From Sphingobium sp. (GTDB lineage: Bacteria > Pseudomonadota > Alphaproteobacteria > Sphingomonadales > Sphingomonadaceae), in contig NZ_QFOA01000010.1 in assembly GCF_003248505.1 (NCBI RefSeq), positions 15,487 to 79,486 of the forward strand: a stretch of 64,000 nucleotides of DNA, given 5' to 3'. Numbering within the stretch: the stretch's first letter is position 1; the number at the start of each line of letters is the position of its first letter. Both the position numbers and the translations under genes were made by a program. This document shows, in pieces, positions 32,473-40,327 of this stretch. The notes under the pieces were generated by a model, which worked only from the letters and a program-made list of their open reading frames with translations, had not been told where the DNA came from and ran no database searches.

Positions 32473-32512
32473 CCCCCTTCCACCCTATCCTTTTCACCCA
32501 AGGAGCAACGCC

Positions 32513-33358
32513 ATGTCCTTCTACGTCTCGCTTTCCGGTCTCAAGGGCGCACAAGCCGACCTGTCGACCATTTCCAACAACGTCGCCAACGTGAATTCGA
32601 CCGCCTTCAAGAAGAGCGAGGCGCAGTTCGGCGATATCTTCGCCGCGTCGCCGATGCAGACGACCCACCAGGTCGCAGGCCAGGGCGTGCGCGTTCTGGG
32701 GATCAATCAGCAATATACGCAAGGCACGATCGAAACCACGGACAAGACGCTGGACCTTGCCATCACCGGCGAAGGCTTCTTCACGGTCAAGGCGGCGGAC
32801 GGAACGGTCGGCTATACCCGCAACGGCGCTTTCGCCGTCGACGATAGCCGGTTCGCGGTGGACACCACCGGCGCGCGGATACAGGTGCTGGCGGTCGACA
32901 AGAACACTGGCACCATTACCAGCCCGCCCACCAACGCCACGACGCCTGCCAACCTCACCGACCTCAAGATTCCCACGACGCTCGACGAAATCGCCAACGG
33001 CCCGCAGTTGACCAGCGTCGGCGTGAACAAGGCGGGTCTCGTGTCGGCCATCTATGCCGACGGTTCCACCCGTTATCTGGGTCAGGTGGCGATGGCCTCG
33101 TTCAACAGCATGGAAGGCCTGCGCCAGCAGGGCAACGCGCACTGGTCCTCCACCGTCGCCAGCGGCGCGCCGATATTCGGCACGGCGAACCAGGGCATGT
33201 ACGGATCGATCAATTCGGGTTCGCTCGAACGGTCCAACGTCGACATCACCGACGAACTGGTCGCCCTGATCGCGGCGCAGCGCAATTTCCAGGCGAACAG
33301 CAAGGCGATCGAGGCGGCCAACACGCTGACCACCACCATCGTCAACCTGCGCACCTAA
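32513..33358 (+). CDS. flgE: Flagellar hook protein FlgE (short form)
   Basis: This 281-residue hook subunit has the N-terminal 'MSFYVSLSGLKGAQADLST' and 'ISNNVANVNSTAFKKSEAQF' and the C-terminal 'SNVDITDELVALIAAQRNFQ', 'NSKAIEAANTLTTTIVNLRT'. It is far shorter than the roughly 400-residue enterobacterial FlgE: the outer D2 domain is reduced to a small insert. Its position after flgD and its ending distinguish it from FlgF and FlgG. AAGGAG precedes the ATG. Confidence 0.9.
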   Translation: MSFYVSLSGLKGAQADLSTISNNVANVNSTAFKKSEAQFGDIFAASPMQTTHQVAGQGVRVLGINQQYTQGTIETTDKTLDLAITGEGFFTVKAADGTVGYTRNGAFAVDDSRFAVDTTGARIQVLAVDKNTGTITSPPTNATTPANLTDLKIPTTLDEIANGPQLTSVGVNKAGLVSAIYADGSTRYLGQVAMASFNSMEGLRQQGNAHWSSTVASGAPIFGTANQGMYGSINSGSLERSNVDITDELVALIAAQRNFQANSKAIEAANTLTTTIVNLRT

Positions 33359-33380
33359 GCCCGATCGGAAGAGATAGCCC

Positions 33381-34124
33381 ATGGACCGGCTCGTCAACAC
33401 GGCCCTGACCGCCATGCGCGGCGCGATGGCGCGGCAGGCGGCGGTCGCGAACAACCTCGCGAACGTCAACACCGTAGGCTTTCGCGCCGAAGTGGCGAAT
33501 GCCGAGACGCGCTGGATCAAGGGCGACACTTTCGACACGCGGGCGCAGGCGTCCGAACAGGTGATCGCCGCCGACATGGCGCAAGGCGCGGTCACCGCCA
33601 CGGGCAATTCGCTCGATGTCGCGGTGGACGGGGATGCCCTGTTGTCCGTGCAGGCGCAGGACGGCAGCGAAGCCTACACGCGGCGCGGCGATCTCAAGGT
33701 CACCGACAGCGGCCTCCTGACCACCGGGAACGGCCTTGCGGTGCTGGGCGAAGGCGGCCCTATCGTCCTGCCGCAGATGGACAGCGTTTCCATCGCGCAG
33801 GACGGCAGCATCTGGGGCGTGCCGCAGGGCGGCGATCCCGCCAACCCGCAGCAGGTCGATCAGCTGAAACTGGTCAATGCCGCAGGATCCAGCATCGCCA
33901 AGGGCAAGGACGGCCTGTTCCGCGAAGTCAACGGCGGCGCCCTTCCCCCCGATCCGCTGGCCACCGTCACGTCCGGATCGCTGGAGGGATCGAACGTCAA
34001 CGCGACCGACGCTCTGATCCAGATGATAGAGGCCAGCCGCGCCTACGAAACGCAGGTCAAGATGATCGATACCGCCAAACAGCTGGACGATGGCGGCGCG
34101 TCGTTGATGCGCCTCGATAGCTGA
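33381..34124 (+). CDS. flgF: Flagellar proximal rod protein FlgF
   Basis: This 247-residue rod protein begins 'MDRLVNTALTAMRGAMARQA' and 'ANNLANVNTVGFRAEVANAE', contains 'GNSLDVAVDGDALLSVQAQD', and ends with the heptad region 'ALIQMIEASRAYETQVKMID'. Order after flgE and before flgG supports FlgF. The flgG promoter starts just 17 bases after its stop. Confidence 0.93.
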   Translation: MDRLVNTALTAMRGAMARQAAVANNLANVNTVGFRAEVANAETRWIKGDTFDTRAQASEQVIAADMAQGAVTATGNSLDVAVDGDALLSVQAQDGSEAYTRRGDLKVTDSGLLTTGNGLAVLGEGGPIVLPQMDSVSIAQDGSIWGVPQGGDPANPQQVDQLKLVNAAGSSIAKGKDGLFREVNGGALPPDPLATVTSGSLEGSNVNATDALIQMIEASRAYETQVKMIDTAKQLDDGGASLMRLDS

Positions 34125-34141
34125 CGGGCACATGGTTAATT

Positions 34142-34158
34142 CTGGCACGCCTCTTGCT
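34142..34158 (+). promoter_or_regulatory. Sigma-54 promoter of flgG and downstream genes
   Basis: CTGGCACGCCTCTTGCT matches the consensus perfectly, GG and GC ten bases apart. The predicted start near 34169 gives a 41-base leader to the flgG ATG at 34210, which supports that start over an ATG at 34168. Confidence 0.87.
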
Positions 34159-34209
34159 TTATGATGCGTGCATGAGCGCCCTTCGGGACGCGCCACGGAG
34201 AAACGAACG

Positions 34210-34998
34210 ATGAGCAACGCCGCCCTTCACGTCGCCCGCACCGGCCTCGATGCGCAGAACACCAAGATGCGCGTGATCGCCAACAACCTGGCAAACGTCA
34301 ACACGACCGGCTTCAAGAAGGATCGCGCCGATTTCGAGACGCTGGCCTATCAGCAGGTCGTGCAGGCGGGCGCCAACTCCGACAGCCAGAACAAGTTCGC
34401 CAACGGGCTTAACCTCGGGTCGGGCGTCGCGCTTCAGGGCACGAGCAAGATTAACACGCAGGGCACGCTCAACCAGACAGGCAACACGCTGGACATGGCG
34501 ATCGAGGGGTCGGGCTATTTCCAGGTGCAGCGCCCCGACGGCTCGGTCGCTTACACCCGCGCAGGCAATTTCAGCGTCAGCGCCGAAGGAACGGTGGTCA
34601 CGTCCGAAGGGCTGCCGCTGATCCCGCAGATCACCGTACCCCAAGGCGCGACGTCGGTGTCGGTCGGCAACGACGGCACCGTTTCCGCCACGCTTCAGGG
34701 GCAGAGCGAACCCACGCAGCTCGGCCAGATCGAGGTGGCGAGCTTCATGAACCCGGCGGGTCTCCAGTCGCTGGGCGGCAACCTGCTCGTCGAAACCGCC
34801 GCCAGCGGCACGCCCCAGGTCGGCGTCGCGGGACTGGAAGGCCGGGGCGTCATCCGTTCGGGTTTCCTCGAAACGTCGAACGTCAACATCGTCGAGGAAC
34901 TGGTCGACATGATCGAGACGCAGCGCGCCTATGAGGTGAACAGCAAGATGATCAAGGCGACGGACGAAATGCTCCAGTACGCCAACCAGAATATCTGA
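34210..34998 (+). CDS. flgG: Flagellar distal rod protein FlgG
   Basis: This 262-residue distal rod subunit has the signature 'ALHVARTGLDAQNTKMRVIA' followed by 'NNLANVNTTGFKKDRADF', and 'LETSNVNIVEELVDMIETQR' with 'AYEVNSKMIKATDEMLQYA' at the C-terminus. Length is exact for FlgG. GAGAAACGAACG precedes the ATG. It opens a transcript through flgH, flgI, flgJ, flgK and flgL. Confidence 0.95.
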   Translation: MSNAALHVARTGLDAQNTKMRVIANNLANVNTTGFKKDRADFETLAYQQVVQAGANSDSQNKFANGLNLGSGVALQGTSKINTQGTLNQTGNTLDMAIEGSGYFQVQRPDGSVAYTRAGNFSVSAEGTVVTSEGLPLIPQITVPQGATSVSVGNDGTVSATLQGQSEPTQLGQIEVASFMNPAGLQSLGGNLLVETAASGTPQVGVAGLEGRGVIRSGFLETSNVNIVEELVDMIETQRAYEVNSKMIKATDEMLQYANQNI

Positions 34999-35008
34999 CG
35001 GCCGACCG

Positions 35009-35686
35009 ATGCGCCTTTCCCTCATCCTCGCCGCCGTTTCGGTCCTTGCGCTTGCCGCCGCACCCGCAGACGCGGGCCGCAAGAAGCGCGATGTCGAACG
35101 CGACTATTACGCGCCGACGATCGTCGCGTCGCCGCCCGCCGCGCCCGCCAACGGCTCCATCTTTCAGGCGTCGATGGGCTATACCCCTCTTACCAGCGGC
35201 GCGCGCGCGACCAGCGTGGGCGACATCATCACCATCGTCCTGGTCGAGCGAACGCAAGCGACCAAGAGCACCAGCGCGGACACCAGCCGCAACGGATCGG
35301 TCGGCCTGACCCCGCCCACCACCGGCATTCTGTCCAAGCTGTTTTCGGCGAGCGACGTGTCGGCAGGCGGCACCAACGCCTTCACCGGCAAGGGCGGTGC
35401 AAGCCAGTCCAACGCCCTGACAGGCGAGATCACGGTCACGATCGCGGCAGTCTATCCCAACGGCACCATGTTGGTGAAGGGCGAAAAGGCGCTGACGCTC
35501 AACCGGGGCGACGAATATATCCAGCTGAGCGGCCTCGTCCGCCAGGCGGACATCGCGCCCGACAACCGCATCGCATCGACCCGCGTGGCCGATGCCAAGA
35601 TCATCTACAAGGGCAAGGGCGAGATCGCGAATGCGAGCCGGCAAGGCTGGCTCCAGCGCTTCTTCTCGGCCATCAGTCCGTTCTGA
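35009..35686 (+). CDS. flgH: Flagellar L-ring protein FlgH (no lipobox cysteine)
   Basis: This 225-residue protein has the FlgH core: 'SIFQASMGYTPLTSGARATS', 'GDIITIVLVERTQATKS', 'NGTMLVKGEKALTLNRGDEY' and 'LSGLVRQADIAPDNRIASTR'. The N-terminus has a standard signal peptide ending near ADA-G, but no cysteine follows, and I see no cysteine anywhere in the protein. Most FlgH proteins are lipoproteins anchored in the outer membrane. Here the L ring would have to be held without a lipid. It follows flgG by 10 bases. Confidence 0.92.
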   Translation: MRLSLILAAVSVLALAAAPADAGRKKRDVERDYYAPTIVASPPAAPANGSIFQASMGYTPLTSGARATSVGDIITIVLVERTQATKSTSADTSRNGSVGLTPPTTGILSKLFSASDVSAGGTNAFTGKGGASQSNALTGEITVTIAAVYPNGTMLVKGEKALTLNRGDEYIQLSGLVRQADIAPDNRIASTRVADAKIIYKGKGEIANASRQGWLQRFFSAISPF

Positions 35687-35705
35687 CGAGGATTTGGCCA
35701 TCATC

Positions 35706-36806
35706 ATGATCCGCCTCCTGCGCCTTTTCCTCGTTGCCGTCGCGCTGATCGGCGCGCCTGCCGCCCATGCCGAACGGGTCAAGGATCTCGGCACCTTTCA
35801 GGGCGTGCGACCCAACCAGTTGACGGGATACGGCATCGTCGTCGGCCTCGCCGGCACGGGCGACGACAGCATCCAATATGCGACCGAAGGCATGAAGGGC
35901 GTCGTCTCGCGCTTCGGCCTCACGCTGCCGCAGGGGGTCAACCCCGCGCTCAAGAATGCGGCGGCGGTGCTGGTGACGGCGGACCTGCCCGCCTTCTCCA
36001 AGCCCGGCCAGCGGCTCGACGTCACCGTGTCGGCGCTGGGCAAGGCGAAGTCGCTGCGCGGCGGCACGCTCATCATGACGCCGCTGCGCGGTGCGGACAA
36101 CGAAATCTATGCCATGGCGCAGGGCAATCTGGCCGTGGGGGGACTGGGCGTTTCGGGGGCGGACGGCAGCCAGGTATCGGTCAATGTCCCATCCGCCGGG
36201 CGCATTCCCGGCGGCGCGACGGTGGAGCGCGCGGTCGCGACCGGCTTCGACACCGCGCCGACGCTGACTTTCAATCTGGCCGAAGCGGACCTCACGACCG
36301 CGCTGCGCGTGGCGGACGGCATCAATCACGCCTTCGGCGACAAGCGCGCCAGCGCCGTGGACGCCGTGTCGGTCGCGATCAATGCGCCGCAGGGCGCGGA
36401 AAGCCGCATCATGATGATGGGCATGATCGAGAATATCGAGGTGTCGCCCGCCGATGCCCCGGCCAAGGTCATCGTCAACGCCCGCACCGGCACCGTCGTC
36501 ATCAACGGCGCGGTCAGGATCCATCCTGCCGCCATCGCGCACGGCAAGATCACGGTCAGCGTCAACGAAAGCCCCCGCGTCGTGCAGCCCGCACCCTTCA
36601 GCCAGGGCCGCACCGCGACCGAGCAGTCGAGCAGCATCAGCATCGACGAACAGAAAAAACCGATGATTAATTTTAAAGGTGGGGCGTCTCTGGCCGATAT
36701 AGTCAAGGCAGTGAACGCGATCGGTGCGTCGCCTGCGGACATGGTCGCAATCCTCGAGGCGCTGAAGCAGGCAGGCGCGCTCAAGGCGGAACTGGTGGTG
36801 TTGTGA
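35706..36806 (+). CDS. flgI: Flagellar P-ring protein FlgI
   Basis: This 366-residue periplasmic ring protein begins with a signal peptide ('MIRLLRLFLVAVALIGAPAA', cleavage after AHA) and then 'ERVKDLGTFQGVRPNQLTGY' and 'GIVVGLAGTGDDS', the FlgI signature. The C-terminus 'MVAILEALKQAGALKAELVV' is also typical. I chose the ATG at 35706 because it begins the signal peptide. Its stop overlaps the flgJ start. Confidence 0.95.
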   Translation: MIRLLRLFLVAVALIGAPAAHAERVKDLGTFQGVRPNQLTGYGIVVGLAGTGDDSIQYATEGMKGVVSRFGLTLPQGVNPALKNAAAVLVTADLPAFSKPGQRLDVTVSALGKAKSLRGGTLIMTPLRGADNEIYAMAQGNLAVGGLGVSGADGSQVSVNVPSAGRIPGGATVERAVATGFDTAPTLTFNLAEADLTTALRVADGINHAFGDKRASAVDAVSVAINAPQGAESRIMMMGMIENIEVSPADAPAKVIVNARTGTVVINGAVRIHPAAIAHGKITVSVNESPRVVQPAPFSQGRTATEQSSSISIDEQKKPMINFKGGASLADIVKAVNAIGASPADMVAILEALKQAGALKAELVVL

Positions 36807-37144
36807 TGCAGGTTGGAACGATTGCACGGGGCGCGACGCCCGCTTCCCCCGACAGCGGAAAGGCTGCGCTGCAAAAGGTGGCGCAGCAGTTCGAAGCCGT
36901 ATTCCTGCGCCAGATGATCGGCGCGATGCGCTCCGCCAGTCTGGCGGAGGGCATCGGCGATTCGAGCGCGACGCAGCAGTTTCAGGACATGGCCGACGCC
37001 CGCACCGCCGACGGCATGGCGGCCAAGGGCGCGATGGGCATTGCCGAACTGCTGATCCAGCAGTTCGGCAGCCGGGTCGCCGCCGCCCCTGCCCCCGCCT
37101 CCACCGCGACGCCGAACGGCGCGGCCAAGGCTGAGAGCGCATGA
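36806..37144 (+). CDS. flgJ: Rod-binding protein FlgJ, N-terminal domain only
   Basis: This 112-residue protein has only the rod-capping domain of FlgJ: 'KVAQQFEAVFLRQMIGAMR' and 'MADARTADGMAAKGAMGIAE' match the FlgJ N-terminus. The C-terminal glucosaminidase domain of enteric FlgJ is missing, as in many alphaproteobacteria. The separate transglycosylase at 27395-28210 may supply that activity. It overlaps flgI and flgK. Confidence 0.88.
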   Translation: MQVGTIARGATPASPDSGKAALQKVAQQFEAVFLRQMIGAMRSASLAEGIGDSSATQQFQDMADARTADGMAAKGAMGIAELLIQQFGSRVAAAPAPASTATPNGAAKAESA

Positions 37145-38475
37145 GCGATCTCTTCATCATCGGTGCGTCGGGGACCAAGGCCTATCGTTCGGCCATGGCC
37201 GCGATTTCGGAGAATATCTCCAACGCAAGTACGCCAGGCTTTGCCCGCCGGTCGGTGACGACGGCGGAATCGGGCGCGTCGACCGCGACGATGGCGACCT
37301 ATGTGACCAACGCCAATTTCGGCGGCACCCAGGTCAAGAGCGTCGACCGCGCGACCGACCCCTATCTCGATTCCACCGTCCGATCGACCGGAATGGCGCT
37401 GGGCAGCGCGTCGGCGCGACTGCGCTGGCTGAGCGACGCCGAAACCGCGCTCAACGACACCGGCACCGGCATCGGCAAGCTGATGGCGGGCATGTACCAG
37501 AATATGGAAAAGCTGGCCGCGAGCCCCAGCGACAAATCGCTGCGGGTCACCACCATCGACAGTATCGGCCGCGTGACGCAGGCGTTCAACCAAACGGCAG
37601 CGGATCTCAAGACGGTGTCCGCCGGGATCGCGACCGAAGCGCGCAGTTCGGTCGAAAGCGTCAACGCCTCGCTGTCCGCGCTGGCGGACATCAACAACAG
37701 CCTGCTGCGGGCGCAGCCGGGCACGTCGGCCTACGCTCAACTGCTGGACAGCCGCGATTCCGCGCTCGCCGACATCACCGAAAATCTGAACGTCACGATC
37801 GGTTTCGGCGCGCACGACAGCGCCGAGATCAGCTATGGCGGGCAGACGCTGGTGAGCGGCAACAAGGCGGCCGGCGTATCTGTATCGGCCAATGCCGACG
37901 GAACGCTGGCATTCAGCCTGTCCGACGGCACCGCGCTCAGCGCGCCGGGCAGCGGCAAGCTGGGCGGCTACGCCTCGGCAGCGTCGACGGTCGCGAACCG
38001 GCGCAACGATCTCGATACGCTGGCGGCGCAGTTCGTGAGCGACCTCAACGGTTGGCACGGGCAGGGCAGGACCGATGCCGGTGCGGGGGGCGGCGCTCTT
38101 GTGTCTGGCACCGATGCCGCGACGCTCGCGACCCTCATCACCGATCCCGCAGACCTTGCGACCCGATCGGCGGACGGGCGGCTCAACGGCAACCTGCTCA
38201 ACGTCACGTCCGTGCTGCGCGGCAACGGCAGCGTCGAACAAGGCTGGACCGGTATCATTACCGCACACGCCAACCTGCTGGCATCGACCAAGGCGGAAAG
38301 CGACACCGCGACCAGCCGGAACGACCAGGCCGTCGCCGCCCGAGAAGCGGTAAGCGGCGTCGACCTCGACATGGAAGCGGCCGATCTGCTGCGGATCCAG
38401 CAAGCCTATTCGGCAAGCGCCAAGATCATCCAGGTAGCCAAGGATGTCGTCGATTCGATCCTGCGGATCAGCTGA
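37141..38475 (+). CDS. flgK: Flagellar hook-filament junction protein FlgK (HAP1)
   Basis: This 444-residue junction protein has the N-terminal 'AYRSAMAAISENISNASTPG' then 'FARRSVTTAE', a helical D1 region ('LADINNSLLRAQPGTSAYAQ' and 'LLDSRDSALADITENLNV'), and the C-terminal 'SGVDLDMEAADLLRIQQAYS', 'ASAKIIQVAKDVVDSILRIS'. Order before flgL is normal. ATGA overlap with flgJ. Confidence 0.93.
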   Translation: MSDLFIIGASGTKAYRSAMAAISENISNASTPGFARRSVTTAESGASTATMATYVTNANFGGTQVKSVDRATDPYLDSTVRSTGMALGSASARLRWLSDAETALNDTGTGIGKLMAGMYQNMEKLAASPSDKSLRVTTIDSIGRVTQAFNQTAADLKTVSAGIATEARSSVESVNASLSALADINNSLLRAQPGTSAYAQLLDSRDSALADITENLNVTIGFGAHDSAEISYGGQTLVSGNKAAGVSVSANADGTLAFSLSDGTALSAPGSGKLGGYASAASTVANRRNDLDTLAAQFVSDLNGWHGQGRTDAGAGGGALVSGTDAATLATLITDPADLATRSADGRLNGNLLNVTSVLRGNGSVEQGWTGIITAHANLLASTKAESDTATSRNDQAVAAREAVSGVDLDMEAADLLRIQQAYSASAKIIQVAKDVVDSILRIS

Positions 38476-38492
38476 CAAGGGAAGGACCCACC

Positions 38493-39338
38493 ATGGTAGG
38501 CATCACCAGCAAGATCATGATCGCCGAAATGCGCCGTCAGCAAAAGCTGTCGCAAAGCATCGTCGACGGGCAGACCGCGATTTCCAGCGGCGTCACGCTG
38601 ACAAAGCCGTCGCAGGACGTGCTGTCGTGGGTGCAGTTGTCGGAAGTCGGCCGGTCGCAGGCGCAGCAGGCCGCATGGCAGGACAATGTCAAATATGGCA
38701 CCACCCGCGCCAGCAACGCCGAATCCAACCTGAGCGAAATCAACAATCTGCTGGTGCAGGCGCAGGAATTGGTGACGAGCACCCGCAACGGTTCGCTGAA
38801 CGACACCAGCCGCGCCGCCTTCGTCGAGAAAATGTCGACGTTGCGCACCGCCGTCAACGAACTGCTCAATCAGAAGGACTATCAGGGCACGCCCGTGTTC
38901 GACGACGGGCAAAGCGTCCTCGTGCCGGTGAGCCGGGGGCTCAACCTCGCGGTGACGGGGACGAAGCAGGAAGTCTCCGAAGGGATCGACGTCGACGGCA
39001 CGCCGATGTCGATCGACGCGATTTTCCAGCAGAGCATCGCCGCGATCCAGTCCGGCACCGATGCCGACGTCGCCGCCTCGCTCAAAGGTGTGCAGGCGGC
39101 GCAAAGCCATATCACGGTCGAACAGGCCAAGCAGGGCGTGCGGGCCGACCGGCTGGAAACGGTTGGCAACCGCCTGACCGATGTCGACATCAACCTCAAG
39201 GAACGGCAGGGCGACCTGGAATCGACCGACCTTCAGGAAGTGATTTCGCGGGTCCAGTCGCAGCTGCTCCAGCTGGAAGCGGCGCAGTCCGCCTTCGCAC
39301 GGATCAACAAGCAGACCTTGTTCGACCTCATCAGCTGA
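38493..39338 (+). CDS. flgL: Flagellar hook-filament junction protein FlgL (HAP3)
   Basis: This 281-residue flagellin-like junction protein begins 'MVGITSKIMIAEMRRQQKLS' followed by 'GQTAISSGVTLTKPSQDVLS'. It ends 'ISRVQSQLLQLEAAQSAFAR', typical of FlgL. I chose the ATG at 38493, with AAGGGAAGGA before it, 17 bases after flgK; the frame stays open upstream inside flgK but that part is not coding. Confidence 0.92.
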   Translation: MVGITSKIMIAEMRRQQKLSQSIVDGQTAISSGVTLTKPSQDVLSWVQLSEVGRSQAQQAAWQDNVKYGTTRASNAESNLSEINNLLVQAQELVTSTRNGSLNDTSRAAFVEKMSTLRTAVNELLNQKDYQGTPVFDDGQSVLVPVSRGLNLAVTGTKQEVSEGIDVDGTPMSIDAIFQQSIAAIQSGTDADVAASLKGVQAAQSHITVEQAKQGVRADRLETVGNRLTDVDINLKERQGDLESTDLQEVISRVQSQLLQLEAAQSAFARINKQTLFDLIS

Positions 39339-39360
39339 CGGCGAAAAGAATCGCCGGACC

Positions 39361-39387
39361 TAAACCGGACGCTAACCAGTCCGTATT
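39361..39387 (+). promoter_or_regulatory. Possible sigma-28 promoter of motA-motB
   Basis: TAAACCGG (39361-39368), exactly 11 bases, then TCCGTATT (39380-39387). The layout equals that of the other FliA sites, and the -10 differs from TCCGTTAT at two positions. It lies about 75 bases before motA. Confidence 0.4.
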
Positions 39388-39460
39388 AACCATCTGACGG
39401 GCATCGTTGCGATGCGGTTCGGATCAGGCCTTTCAAGGGCCGGCAAACTCGGGGAATTTC

Positions 39461-40324
39461 ATGTTCGCAATCATCGGCCTTGTCGTCCTGCTGGGCATGG
39501 TGTTCGGCGGATTCATCTTCACCGGCGGCGATATCGGCCCGGTGCTCCATGCCCTGCCCCACGAAATGATCATCATCGGCGGCGCGGCCGTCGGCGCGCT
39601 CATCATCGGCAATTCGGGATCGGACCTGAAGGCGCTGGGTGGCGGCCTGGCCAAGGTGTTCAAGGGGCCGCAGTATAAGAAACAGGATTTCCTCGACTGC
39701 ATCTTCCTTGTCAGCAAGCTCATGAAGACGCTGCGGGTCGAAGGTCCGGTGGCGCTGGAACCGCATATCGAGGACCCGGGCACGTCCCCCATCTTCGGCG
39801 AATATCCCAAGCTGATGAAGGACAAGACGCTGATCCACCTTATCAGCGACACGCTGCGCCTCGTCGTCGTATCGTCGGGCACGCTCGATCCGCACGCGGT
39901 GGAAGAGGTGATGGACAACAGCCTCAAGACCCACCATCACGAAGCGCTCAAGCCCGCCGACAATCTGCAGGGGCTGGCCGACGCCCTCCCCGCGCTGGGC
40001 ATCGTCGCCGCGGTGCTGGGCGTGGTCAAGACCATGGGCTCCATCGACCAGCCGCCCTCGGTGCTGGGCGCAATGATCGGATCGGCGCTGGTCGGCACGT
40101 TTCTGGGCGTGCTGCTCGCCTACGGCATGGTCAATCCCTTCGCCAATCGCTGCCGCGCGGTGATCGAGCAGGACGGGGCGATCTATCATGTGGTGAAGCA
40201 GATCATCATCGCCTCGCTCCACGGCCATCCGCAGCCGTTGGTGATCGAGGCCGCGCGCTCCAGCCTGATCCACGCCAACCAGCCCGGCTTTGCCGAGGTG
40301 TTCGACGGCATGCGGAACAAATAA
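39461..40324 (+). CDS. motA: Flagellar stator protein MotA
   Basis: This 287-residue inner-membrane stator subunit has four membrane segments: two near the N-terminus ('AIIGLVVLLGMVFGGFIFTG' and 'MIIIGGAAVGALIIGNSG') and two near residues 170-220 ('LPALGIVAAVLGVVKTMGSI' and 'AMIGSALVGTFLGVLLAYGM'). The conserved prolines and the large cytoplasmic loop with charged residues fit MotA. I took the ATG at 39461, directly at the first membrane helix. motB follows after three bases. Confidence 0.95.
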   Translation: MFAIIGLVVLLGMVFGGFIFTGGDIGPVLHALPHEMIIIGGAAVGALIIGNSGSDLKALGGGLAKVFKGPQYKKQDFLDCIFLVSKLMKTLRVEGPVALEPHIEDPGTSPIFGEYPKLMKDKTLIHLISDTLRLVVVSSGTLDPHAVEEVMDNSLKTHHHEALKPADNLQGLADALPALGIVAAVLGVVKTMGSIDQPPSVLGAMIGSALVGTFLGVLLAYGMVNPFANRCRAVIEQDGAIYHVVKQIIIASLHGHPQPLVIEAARSSLIHANQPGFAEVFDGMRNK

Positions 40325-40327
40325 GCC

